This document shows positions 20,952 through 29,488 of a DNA stretch of 64,000 nucleotides, one piece after another. The position numbers and the translations under genes were made by a program. Each line of letters opens with the position of its first letter. Positions within the stretch are counted from its first letter, which is position 1. The stretch comes from Streptomyces sp. CC228A (GTDB taxonomy: Bacteria; Actinomycetota; Actinomycetes; Streptomycetales; Streptomycetaceae): NCBI RefSeq assembly GCF_021390935.1, contig NZ_JAJPUI010000002.1, forward strand, positions 310,001 to 374,000. The letters run 5' to 3'. Below the pieces are notes generated by a model. That model was not told where the DNA came from. It worked only from the letters and a program-made list of their open reading frames with translations, and did not search any database.

Positions 20952-21026
20952 CGGTCTTCGCGGGTGCGGCGGCACCACCCGGCCGGGGCCCCCTTCGCGG
21001 TCTTCGCGGGTGCGGCGGCACCACCC
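20935..21026. repeat. 46-bp exact tandem duplication overlapping the terminator
   Basis: Two identical adjacent 46-bp units (20935-20980, 20981-21026). The first begins inside the right arm of the terminator hairpin, so the duplication also copied that arm and the left arm can pair with either copy. The rest of the 335-bp gap 20829-21163 holds nothing recognisable. Confidence 0.85.
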
Positions 21027-21163
21027 GGGCGGGGCGCGCCGCCGGGTCCGTCGCGCCGGCACGTGCGGCCCGGAGCGGGCGGCGGGGTTTTTGCGGCGGC
21101 TCTCCTCCGCCCCGCCCCGCCAGGGGCATCCGGCTGCGCGGCTGCGCGGCTCGCCCCGGATGC

Positions 21164-23424
21164 TCAGGCCCCCGGGGCCGGGCGGATCAGGCCGAGGCGC
21201 TGGGTCGCCCGCGTGAGGGCGACGTACAGGTCGTTCACCCCGTGGGGGTGCCCGCGCGGATCGCGTCCGGGTCCGCGACGAGGACCGTGTCGAACTCCAG
21301 GCCCTTCACCTGGCGGGGGTCCAGCAGCACCACCGGCCGGGTCAGGTCCGGGGCCGGTCCGCGGGCGGCGTCCGGGAGCGCGGCGGCCAGCGCCGGGAGC
21401 CGGTCCGCGGGGGCCACGACGGCGAGCCGGCCCTCGGCCGGCAGCTCGCGGGCGACCGCCTCCGCCACGGCCGCGGGCAGGTCGTCCGCCACGGCCTCCC
21501 AGGGCGGCACGCCCGTGGTGCGCACCGAGCGCGGCGGCGCGAAGCCCGGTTCCTCGGTGCGCCGCAGCTCCGCCGCGACCTCCATGACCTCGGCGGGCGT
21601 GCGGTAGTTGACGCCGAGCCTGACGTGCTCGTACCGGTCCCCCACGTAGGGGCCGAGGATCGCGTCCCAGGAGCCGCAGCCCGCCGGGTCCCCGGTCTGG
21701 GCGGGGTCCCCCACCAGGGTCAGGGACCGGGTCGGGATGCGGCGCATCAGCAGCCGCCACGCCATCGCGGACAGCTCCTGCGCCTCGTCGACGATGATGT
21801 GGCCGAAGGCCCAGGTGCGGTCGGCGGCGGCGCGCTCGGCCGCGGTGCGGTGGTCCGCCTCCTCGTGGCGCTCCGCGAACCGCTCCGCGTCGATGACGTC
21901 GTGCGCGCCCAGCACCTCCGACTCCTCGTCCTCGAACTCGTAGGTCCGCGACGCGTACGACACGTCGAGGACGCCCTGCGCGTAGGCGACGCGCTCGGCG
22001 CGCTCCCGGGCCGCGGCGGCCCGCTCCGCCGCGTCGTCGTGGCCGAGGAGTTCGGCGGCCTCGTCCAGCAGCGGCACGTCGGCCTCCGTCCACGGGCCGG
22101 TCGTGCGCCGGACGAACTCCGCCTCGCCGTCGGGGAGGTAGCCGTACGGGTCGGCGAGGAAGTCCGCGACGAGCCGCTGCGGCGTGAGCGCGGGCCACAG
22201 CCGGTCGATCGCGGCGTGCACCTCGGCGCTCGCGGCGACGTCCTTGCCGATCTGCGCGACGTCGGAGGCGTCGAGGAGGTTCGGGCCCCCGAAGGGGTCG
22301 GCGCCGAGCCGTTCGGTGAGCTGCGCGGTCAGGGCGTCGATGACGCGGGTGGCGAAGCGGGGGCGCGCCAGGTTGTGCGGCAGGCCGGTGGCGCGGGCGT
22401 CGGCGCGGGCGTCCTCGGCGGCCGCCCGGTCGAGCAGGAGGGTGCCGTAGTCGTCGTGGACGATCTCCAGGGGTTCGTGCGTGCCGGGGACGGTCTGCCG
22501 GTCGCGGAGGTACGCGGCGAGCACGTCGGCCATCGCGGCGCGGCCCTTGATCTCGGCGGCCTCCGGGGTGTCGGCGGCGGTGGCGCGGACGCCGGGGAAC
22601 AGCTCGCCGACGGTGGCGAGCAGTACGCCGGTCTCGCCGAGGCTGGGCAGCACCTCGCCGATGTAGGCCAGGAACGCCGGGTTCGGGCCCACGATGAGGA
22701 CGGCCCGCCGGGCGAGCTGCTCGCGGTGCGCGTAGAGCAGGTACGCGGCGCGGTGCAGGGCGACGGCGGTCTTGCCGGTGCCGGGGCCGCCCTCGACGAC
22801 GAGGACGCCTTGGTGCGGGGCCCGGATGACGCGGTCCTGCTCGGCCTGGATGGTCTGCACGATGTCGTGCATGCGGCCGGTGCGGGCGGCGTCGAGCGCG
22901 GCGAGCAGCACCTCGTCGGCGTCGTGGCCCTCGTGGCCGGTGCGGGCGGTGTCGCGCAGGTCCAGGATCTCGTCGTGCAGGCCGGTGACGGTCCGCCCCC
23001 GGGTGCTGAGGTGGCGGCGGCGCGCGAGGCCCATGGGCGCGTGGCCGGTGGCGAGGTAGAACGGCCGGGCCGCGTCGGCCCGCCAGTCGACGACGAGCGG
23101 GGTGCGCCGCGGGTCGTCGTCGCGGATGCCGATGCGTCCGATGTGGTGGTCGCGGCCGTCGCGGAACACCAGCCGGCCGAAGCACAGCCCGTTGTCGGCG
23201 GCGTCGTAGGCGGCGAGCAGCCCCGACTGCTCGGCGACGAGGACGTCCCGCTCCAGGCGCGCCTGGAAGGTGGTGCCGGCGCCCCTGAGGGCGTCCCGCC
23301 TGGCGGTCTCGGCGCGTTCCCGCAGGGTGTCGAGCCGGGCGTACAGCCCGGCCACGAAATGCCGCTCCTCGCGCAGTGCCACGGATTCCGGGATTTCCGC
23401 GATGTCCCCGATTGACAATTCCAC
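21164..23424 (-). CDS. HelD-like UvrD/Rep-family ATPase, frame break near C-terminus
   Basis: Superfamily 1 helicase-like ATPase of the HelD group, which binds and recycles RNA polymerase. N-terminal coiled coil (LYARLDTLRERAETARRDAL), Walker A GGPGTGKT (residues 212-219), Walker B IIVDEAQELS, and motifs GDPAQ and NYRTP. The main frame stops at 21235 after GTPTG, but the conserved C-terminal motif VNDLYVALTRATQRL follows immediately in the next frame to 21164. One extra G in the run at about 21238-21241 gives one 753-residue protein. The GTG start at 23424 has only a poor ribosome site. No rifamycin-associated palindrome was found upstream, so HelD rather than the rifampicin-inducible HelR subgroup is more likely. 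Confidence 0.88.
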
Positions 23425-23574
23425 TCCAGGCGCGATACCGTCCGTTTATTGGTCCGTGTGCATGCCCGCATTCAGCGCGCACACGAAACATTGAATATAC
23501 CCGCGCAGATACCCCGGCCGTCAATTCCGCCGGGGTTTTTCGTGCGGTGGGACCGGTCGACCGGGGGGAAGGCC

Positions 23575-24114
23575 GTGACGGATCGGACCGAGGCGGCGGT
23601 CGCCCTGCTGGAGCGGTGCGGGGCCGCGGACACGGAGCACCCGGGCGGGACGCTGCCCGCCCGCCTCCTGCGCGTCAGGGAGCGGCTCGCGGCCCGGGGC
23701 GCCCGTCCGGAACTGCAGCTCGCGGGCCTGTGCCACGCCCTCCACGGCACGGACGGCTCCCCGCAAGGACTGCTCCCCCTGGCGCGGCGGCACGAGGTGC
23801 GCGCCGCCGTCGGGGACGAGGCGGAAGAACCGGTCTCCTTCTACGCGAGCTGCGACCGCGGGGCGTCCCATCCGGAACTGCACCGGCCGGGGACGCCGTT
23901 CCCGGACCGCTTCACCGGCGAGACGTCCGTACCGCCGGCCGGTACGCGCAGGAATTCGCCGAGCTGACCACGGCCAGCGAGCCTGACATCGCAGCGGTGA
24001 GTCCCGAGTTCCGCGTGAAGCGGGCCCCGACGTCCTTGGCTGCTGACCCGGCTGGGGCCGCTCCTGTCGGAGGCGGCCCGGCGGGACGCCCACCGGGTGC
24101 TCGGCCGGGGCTGA
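23575..24114 (+). pseudogene. DUF6817-like protein, broken by two frame changes
   Basis: The first part (GTG 23575 after GGGGGAAGG; ARLLRVRERLAARG, AGLCHALHGTDG, YASCDRG) resembles DUF6817 proteins, a family of about 180 residues of unknown function. The frame then meets a TGA at 23965. Typical downstream sequence (QEFAELTTASEPDIAAV) continues in another frame from about 23935 to 24022. The end (LLTRLGPLLSEAARRDAH) returns to the first frame and stops at 24114. Net length is exactly 180 codons, so a missing base near 23935 and an extra base near 24022 compensate. Real decay or sequence error; no function can be assigned. Confidence 0.6.
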
Positions 24115-24151
24115 CCGGAAGGCCGCGGCGAGCCGGACCGGCCGGCCGCGC

Positions 24152-24288
24152 GGGGCCACCGGGCGGCGCGGGGCCACCGCCTCGTACGCGATCCGCCGGG
24201 CAGGCGGCACCGCGCCGTACGCAACCCGTCGGCCGCGAGGGGCCACCGGGCGGCGCGGGGCCACCGCCTCGTACGCGATCCGCCGGGC
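24152..24288. repeat. Pair of 50-bp exact direct repeats, period 87
   Basis: Identical 50-bp segments at 24152-24201 and 24239-24288, within the 323-bp gap 24115-24437. Shorter partial copies (CGTACGCRAYCCG-type) lie between them. No coding frame is supported here. They may be remnants of a tandem array or of the 3' flank of the decayed DUF6817 gene. Confidence 0.75.
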
Positions 24289-24437
24289 GGGCGGCCACCA
24301 GGCCGTGCGGGCGCCGAGCCGGCGGGCCGCCGCTCACGGCCCAGGGGGAGCACGCGGTTCCCGGGCCGCGCCGGCGGACCGCCGCTCGGGGGCCGGAGGG
24401 GCGGCGGGCGGGCCGCCGCCCCGGCCGCGCGGCCCGG

Positions 24438-25679
24438 TCAGCCCTGCGGGCGGAGGCCGCCCAGGGCGTCCTCGGCGACGCGGCCCACCCGCTCCCGCTG
24501 CGGGAAGTCGCCCACCTTGACCCGCGCGACCTCCTCGGCGGTGCGGTAGTCCACGACGGACACCTCGTCCCGCTCGGAGAGCGTCACCCAGCAGTGGTCG
24601 CCGTCGGGGCCGGTCACCGCCCAGTACGGCAGGGAGCCCTGCGGATAGTGGACGTATCCGTCGGCCGTGAGGCCGGGGCGGGAGACGACGGCGGTGTAGT
24701 CGTCGATGGTCCCGGCCATGCACAGCTTGTCCTCCGCCGCGTTGGCGGCCATGCCGTGGTGGGCGGAGTTCTGCGGGTAGTCGTCCCGCCGCATCGCCGC
24801 GGCCGCCTCGCTGAAGGGCATCTCGACCGTCCGCACGGTCCTGCCCGCTTCCAGGTCGTACTCGACGAAGCCGTTGAGGTACGAGAGCTGGGCGTACATC
24901 GTCCGGCCGTCCCGGGTGACGACGGCGGGGCGGACGCCCTTGTCGAAGGCGTACGTCCGGACCACCCGGAGCGTCGCGGCGTCGACGACGGTGACCTGCC
25001 TGGCGCCCTTCAGGAAGTCGAGCGCGTACGGCAGCGAGGTGACGCCGATGGACATGTTGTAGATCAGCTTCCCGTCGGCGGAGTAGATGTTCTCGTGCGG
25101 GTAGGTGCCGGTCGGGAACTCGCCGGTGACGGCTCCGGTGGCGGTGTCCAGCGTCTGGGCCTTGGCCGCGCTGATCGCGGAGACGACGAAGGTCCGGCCG
25201 TCGGGGGACAGCGCCGCGTGGTCGGCCTTGAAGCCCGCCAGGTGGGTGCGCCACACCTGGCGGCCGGTCGCCACGTCGTAGGCCGCCGCGTCGCCGAGGT
25301 TGCCGCGCGAGACGTAGAGGGTGCGGCCGTCGGGCGAGAGGTGCGCGTCGTCGACGAACTTGTCGCCGCCGGCCTGCTGCCTGACGATCTCGTATGCGGC
25401 CCGCCGGATCGGGCCCATGCCGGACAGGACCTCGTCCAGGTCCGGGACGGCGTCCAGGGTGCCGAGGTTCCGGTGGGTCCGGGCGTCGAGGAAGCTGACG
25501 GTGCCGTCGGCGCTGTTGCCCACGAGGACGACGTCGCGGAGGCCGGTCGCGGCGGGCCCTGCGTGCGGCGCGGGCTCTGCATGCGGCGCGGGCCCGTCCG
25601 CCGTGGAGGCGGTCGCGCCGCCGAGAGTGAGGGCGAGGGCGAGGGCGAGCACTGCCGTGGAGCGGACCGTACGAGCCAT
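24438..25679 (-). CDS. Secreted YncE/YVTN-type beta-propeller protein
   Basis: 413 residues. N-terminal signal peptide (MARTVRST followed by a hydrophobic ALALALTLGG core, cleavage near STA-DG). The mature part is built from repeated propeller blades with SPDGRT-type turns (DAHLSPDGRTLYVSRG, ALSPDGRTFVVSAI, VTRDGRTMYAQLS) typical of YVTN/cytochrome-d1-like seven-bladed propellers. ATG 25679 follows GAAGGGA. No catalytic motif is visible, so a binding or scaffold role outside the membrane is plausible. It stands alone between the decayed DUF6817 gene and dctA, with a long leader containing a palindrome. Confidence 0.85.
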   Translation of the reverse strand: MARTVRSTAVLALALALTLGGATASTADGPAPHAEPAPHAGPAATGLRDVVLVGNSADGTVSFLDARTHRNLGTLDAVPDLDEVLSGMGPIRRAAYEIVRQQAGGDKFVDDAHLSPDGRTLYVSRGNLGDAAAYDVATGRQVWRTHLAGFKADHAALSPDGRTFVVSAISAAKAQTLDTATGAVTGEFPTGTYPHENIYSADGKLIYNMSIGVTSLPYALDFLKGARQVTVVDAATLRVVRTYAFDKGVRPAVVTRDGRTMYAQLSYLNGFVEYDLEAGRTVRTVEMPFSEAAAAMRRDDYPQNSAHHGMAANAAEDKLCMAGTIDDYTAVVSRPGLTADGYVHYPQGSLPYWAVTGPDGDHCWVTLSERDEVSVVDYRTAEEVARVKVGDFPQRERVGRVAEDALGGLRPQG

Positions 25680-25762
25680 GGGGGGTCCCTTCGATCGGTC
25701 GGGGCCGTCGGGAGCGGGGCTGCGGGCGAGGTGCGGGCCGGGGCGCGGACACGCCACTGAAG

Positions 25763-25776
25763 GGCATGCGCATGCC
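25763..25776. promoter_or_regulatory. Perfect 14-bp palindrome upstream of the propeller gene
   Basis: GGCATGCGCATGCC, 84 bp before the propeller start in the 356-bp gap 25680-26035. A second, imperfect dyad (GTTACCGGCGGTACAC) follows at ~25790. Candidate repressor site; the regulator is unknown. Confidence 0.35.
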
Positions 25777-25979
25777 AGTACGACGCATGTTACCGGCGGT
25801 ACACCGCGAAAGCTCCGCGCAGACGCGGACCTCCCGCACCAGGGCGCGCCGCCCCTGGCAGGGAGGCGCACGTCCCGCAGGGCCACCGCGGGCGCCGCCG
25901 CGGCCCTCGCGCGCGCCGCTCCGCGGCCGGGAGCGCGCGCGTCCCGCCACACACCTCCCGCGGGCCCGGCGCGCACGAC

Positions 25980-26010
25980 CGCGCGGAGGCCGCCGACCGG
26001 CCTCCGCGCG
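25980..26010 (-). terminator. Terminator of dctA
   Basis: Perfect 12-bp stem (25980-25991 and 25999-26010), 7-nt loop, starting 26 bases past the dctA stop on the minus strand. Confidence 0.75.
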
Positions 26011-26035
26011 GTTGCCCTCGCGCCCCTGCGGGGTC

Positions 26036-27400
26036 TCACACGCGGGCGGGCTCCTTCACCTCGTCCCGCGGCGCTTCCGGCCCCTCGGCGTCGGCGGGGG
26101 CCGCCGGGCCGTGGCCGTCGTCGACCAGCGTGCGCTCGTCGAACGGCACCCGGCCGGCCAGCACCTCGGCCGCGCGGGCCTTGTCGATCTCCTTCGTCCA
26201 CGTCCCGACGAGGACCGTGGCGACCGCGTTGCCCGCGAAGTTCGTCAGGGCGCGGGCCTCGCTCATGAACCGGTCGATGCCGACGATCAGGCCGACGCCG
26301 TCCACCAGCGCGGGCTTGTGCGACTGGAGACCGCCCGCAAGCGTGGCGAGGCCGGCGCCGGTCACCCCGGCGGCGCCCTTCGACGCGATGACCATGAAGA
26401 CGAGGAGCGAGACCTGCTCGCCGACGGACAGCGGCTGCCCCATCGCCTCGGCGACGAAGAGGGAGGCCATCGTCAGGTAGATCGCGGTGCCGTCCAGGTT
26501 GAAGGAGTAGCCGGTCGGCACGGTGATGCCGACGACGGGCTTGCTGACGCCCATGTGCTCCATCTTCGCGATCAGCCGGGGCAGCGCCGACTCGGAGGAC
26601 GAGGTCGACAGGATCAGCAGGAACTCCCGCCCCAGGTAGCGGAAGAGGGAGAAGATGCTCACGCCCGCGACCAGCCGCAGCAGCGCGCCCAGCACGACGA
26701 AGACGAACACCGCGCAGGTCGCGTAGAAGCCCAGCATGATCACGGCCAGCGACTTCAGCGCGTCCAGTCCGGTGGAGCCGACGACCGCCGCGATGGCGCC
26801 GAACGCGCCGACCGGCGCCACCCACATGATCATGGCCAGGATGCGGAAGACCAGGCGCTGGAGGTGCCCGATGCCGCGCAGCACGGGCTCACCGCTCCGG
26901 CCCATCGCCTGGAGCGCGAAGCCGGCCAGCAGCGCGACCAGCAGCGTCTGGAGGACCTCGCCCTCCGTGAACGCGGAGACCAGCGTCGTGGGGATGATCC
27001 CGAGGAGGAAGTCGACCGTGCCCTCGCTCGCGCCCTCCGCCTGGGCGCTGCCCGCCGACCGCGCCTCCTCGGTGAGGTGCAGTCCGGAGCCGGGCTCCAG
27101 AAGGTTGCCGACCACCAGGCCGATGGCGAGGGCCACCGTGGACATCACCATGAAGTAGCCGAGCGCGAGACCGCCGACGGCGCCGACCTTCGCGGCCTTC
27201 CGGACCGAGCCGACGCCCAGCACGATCGTGCAGAAGATCACCGGCGAGATCATCATCTTGATCAGGTTCACGAACCCGGTGCCCAGCGGCTTGAGTTCCT
27301 GTGCCGCGCCGGGGGCCGCGAACCCCACGGCGATGCCGAGCACGACCGCCGCGATGACGGCCAGATAGAGATAGTGGGTACGTTCCCGCCGTGCGGCCAC
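26036..27400 (-). CDS. dctA: C4-dicarboxylate:cation symporter, DctA family
   Basis: 454-residue DAACS-family secondary transporter for succinate, fumarate or malate. Eight hydrophobic helices with the family serine-rich re-entrant loop LILSTSSSESALP, the NLDGTAIY motif, and MVIASKGAAGVTGAG. Start GTG 27400 has GAGGAGG six bases upstream; longer readings without this site were rejected. The cytoplasmic C-tail is acidic and Pro-rich. It is divergent from a DcuS/CitA-type kinase and its response regulator, so uptake is probably induced by external dicarboxylate through that system. Confidence 0.95.
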   Translation of the reverse strand: MAARRERTHYLYLAVIAAVVLGIAVGFAAPGAAQELKPLGTGFVNLIKMMISPVIFCTIVLGVGSVRKAAKVGAVGGLALGYFMVMSTVALAIGLVVGNLLEPGSGLHLTEEARSAGSAQAEGASEGTVDFLLGIIPTTLVSAFTEGEVLQTLLVALLAGFALQAMGRSGEPVLRGIGHLQRLVFRILAMIMWVAPVGAFGAIAAVVGSTGLDALKSLAVIMLGFYATCAVFVFVVLGALLRLVAGVSIFSLFRYLGREFLLILSTSSSESALPRLIAKMEHMGVSKPVVGITVPTGYSFNLDGTAIYLTMASLFVAEAMGQPLSVGEQVSLLVFMVIASKGAAGVTGAGLATLAGGLQSHKPALVDGVGLIVGIDRFMSEARALTNFAGNAVATVLVGTWTKEIDKARAAEVLAGRVPFDERTLVDDGHGPAAPADAEGPEAPRDEVKEPARV

Positions 27401-27436
27401 GGGGTCCTCCTCGTCGCGTTCGCTCCACGTCGTCCC

Positions 27437-27481
27437 GGTGGATGCCCCGTGACTATCCACCAGGGCTGTGACGCCGGTCAC
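27437..27481. promoter_or_regulatory. Inverted repeats in the dctA / two-component intergenic region
   Basis: GGTGGAT/ATCCACC (27437-27443 and 27455-27461, 11-nt spacing) and GTGAC-GCCG-GTCAC (27468-27481). The spacing and location between the transporter and its putative regulator make them candidate binding sites for the CitB/DcuR-type response regulator. Confidence 0.4.
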
Positions 27482-27529
27482 CGTTGCGTACGTTTCGTTC
27501 ACGCGATTTCGGACAGGCACACTTACCGC

Positions 27530-29488
27530 ATGCGCAGACCCCGCGTACCCCGCGCCGCCCGCGGCCGCCTCCGCCTCCCCCTCCGGTTGCCGCCGGCGCG
27601 GCCCCGGAGTCTCGCCGGGCAGCTCTTCGCGATGCAGGTGGTGCTGGTGGCCGTGATCGTGGCCGGGCACGCGGTCTTCGTCTACGTCACCGACCGCGGG
27701 CAGGCGGAGGAAACCGCGCGGCGGCAGGTGACGGCGACGGCGCTGGCCGTGGCGCGCTCCCCCTCGGTGGTCGCGGCGGCCCGCTCCGAGCAGCCGACGG
27801 CCCTCCTCCAGCCGTACGCCGACGCCCTGACCCGCGAGGGCGGCGTCACCTTCGTGGTGGTCATGGCGCCGGACGGGACCCGCTGGACCCACCCCGAGCC
27901 GGACCGGATCGGCGGGACGTACCTCGGCCACATCGGCCCCGCCCAGCGGGGCGGGACGCTGACGGAGACGTACGAGGGGACGCTCGGCCCGTCCGTGCGG
28001 ACGGTCACGCCGGTCTGGGACCGGGACCGGATCGTCGGCCTCGTGAGCGCCGGCATCACCATCGACCGGATCAGCGCCCAGGTGCGCCGGCAGGTCGCGG
28101 CGCTGCTCGGGGTGGCGGGGGCCGCGCTCGCCCTGGGCGGCGCGGGCACGTACGTGATCAACGCGCGGCTGCGCCGCCACACCCACGGCATGAACGCCGC
28201 CGAGTTGAGCGCGATGCACGACTACCACGAGGCCGCGCTGCACGCCGTGCGCGAGGGCCTGGTGATGCTCGACGGGCGGCGGCGGGTCGCGCTCGTCAAC
28301 GACGGGGCCCGCGAGCTGCTCGGGCTCACCGACCGGGACGGCGTGGTCGGCACGCCCGTGGACGCGCTGGGGCTGCCGGCCTCCCTGACGGGTGCGCTGC
28401 TGGACGACGCCCCGCGCGAGGACGAACTGCACCTGACGGCCGACCGGGTCCTGGTGGTGTCCACCCGGCCGGTGGTCGGCGGTCAGCGCAGGGGCACGGT
28501 CGCGACCCTCCGCGACCACACCGAACTGCAGGCGCTGTCAGGCGAGTTGGACTCGGAGCGCGGGTTCACCAAGGCGCTGCGCGCGCAGGCCCACGAGGCG
28601 GCGAACCGGCTGCACACGGTGGTGTCGCTCATCGAACTGGGGCGGGCGGACGAGGCCGTCGGGTTCGCCACGGCGGAGCTGGAGCTGGCCCAGGCGCTGA
28701 CGGACCGGGTGGTGGCGGCGGTGGGCGAACCGGTACTCGCGGCGCTGCTGCTGGGCAAGTCGGCGCAGGCGAGCGAGCGCGGTGTGGAGCTGGTCCTGAC
28801 CGAGGAGAGCCGGATCGACGACGGGGTGCTGCCGGAGGGGCTGCCGCCCCGCGACCTGGTGACGATCCTCGGCAATCTGATCGACAACGCGGTGGAGGCC
28901 GCGCAGGGCTCGGAGGTGCCGCGGGTGACGGTGACGGCGCGGGTGGCGGACGAGGTGCTGCTGCGGGTGTCCGACAGCGGGCCCGGCGTCGCCGACGAGG
29001 ACGCCGAGGCGGTGTTCCGGCGCGGCTGGTCGACGCGGGGCGACGGACGGGGCATCGGCCTCGCGCTGGTCCGGCAGGCCGCGCACCGGGCGGGCGGCAC
29101 CGTGGAGCTGGGCCAGGGGCCGGACGGCGGCGCCCGGTTCACCGTACGGCTGCCGCTGTCGGCGGGGCGCACGGCCGGTGCGCCCACCGATGGCCCCACC
29201 GGCGCGGACTCCGGGGAAGCGGCCCGAGCGGGCGCCGCGGATCCGGGCGGCACGGACACCGGGGAAGCAGTCGGCGCGGGCACCGGGGCGCGGTCGCCGC
29301 AGGCGCCGGGGGCGCGGGCGGCACGGACACCGGGGAAGCAGTCGGCGCGGGCACCGGGGCGCGGTCGGCGCAGGCGCCGGGGGCGCGGTCGCCGCGGGCG
29401 CCGGGGGCGCGGTCGGCGGGCCCGCGGCTCCCCGCCCCGGGGGCGTCCGGAGGAGCCGGCTGCGGCACGCGCGGAGGCCGGGCGGTGA
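27530..29488 (+). CDS. DcuS/CitA/DctB-type sensor histidine kinase
   Basis: 652 residues. Basic N-terminus, first TM helix about 28-53 (FAMQVVLVAVIVAGHAVFVYV), extracytoplasmic Cache-type sensor (to ~185), second TM (VAALLGVAGAALALGGAGTYVI), cytoplasmic PAS (about 230-330), a Spo0B-like dimerisation helix with the phosphoacceptor His355 (QAHEAANRLHTVVSLIELG), and a HATPase domain with NLIDNAVEAA, DSGPGV and GRGIGLALV. ATG 27530 has a weak GGACAGG upstream. The C-terminus after about residue 550 is a low-complexity tail made by a 71-bp tandem repeat that changes frame, ending in an Arg-rich sequence. The stop overlaps the regulator start (GTGA). Likely senses C4-dicarboxylates or citrate and controls dctA. 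Confidence 0.92.
   Translation: MRRPRVPRAARGRLRLPLRLPPARPRSLAGQLFAMQVVLVAVIVAGHAVFVYVTDRGQAEETARRQVTATALAVARSPSVVAAARSEQPTALLQPYADALTREGGVTFVVVMAPDGTRWTHPEPDRIGGTYLGHIGPAQRGGTLTETYEGTLGPSVRTVTPVWDRDRIVGLVSAGITIDRISAQVRRQVAALLGVAGAALALGGAGTYVINARLRRHTHGMNAAELSAMHDYHEAALHAVREGLVMLDGRRRVALVNDGARELLGLTDRDGVVGTPVDALGLPASLTGALLDDAPREDELHLTADRVLVVSTRPVVGGQRRGTVATLRDHTELQALSGELDSERGFTKALRAQAHEAANRLHTVVSLIELGRADEAVGFATAELELAQALTDRVVAAVGEPVLAALLLGKSAQASERGVELVLTEESRIDDGVLPEGLPPRDLVTILGNLIDNAVEAAQGSEVPRVTVTARVADEVLLRVSDSGPGVADEDAEAVFRRGWSTRGDGRGIGLALVRQAAHRAGGTVELGQGPDGGARFTVRLPLSAGRTAGAPTDGPTGADSGEAARAGAADPGGTDTGEAVGAGTGARSPQAPGARAARTPGKQSARAPGRGRRRRRGRGRRGRRGRGRRARGSPPRGRPEEPAAARAEAGR
29245..29386 (+). 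repeat. 71-bp tandem duplication at the kinase-regulator junction
   Basis: Units 29245-29315 and 29316-29386 differ at one base. The unit length is not a multiple of three, so the second copy is read in a different frame from the first. The following 40 bp holds further shorter copies of the same GC-rich motif. The effect on the proteins is described under findings. Confidence 0.85.

Noticed and set aside
20829..21163. A small gene in the gap between glgB and helD
   Set aside because: The frames consist of repeats and Arg/Pro-rich runs, with no ribosome site and no conservation signal.
21164..23424. Reading the helicase as HelR, the rifampicin-linked subgroup
   Set aside because: No rifamycin-associated palindrome in the short upstream region and no linked resistance gene; the general HelD label is safer.
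24152..24288. CRISPR array or satellite
   Set aside because: Only two units, no regular spacers, no cas genes; just a direct duplication.
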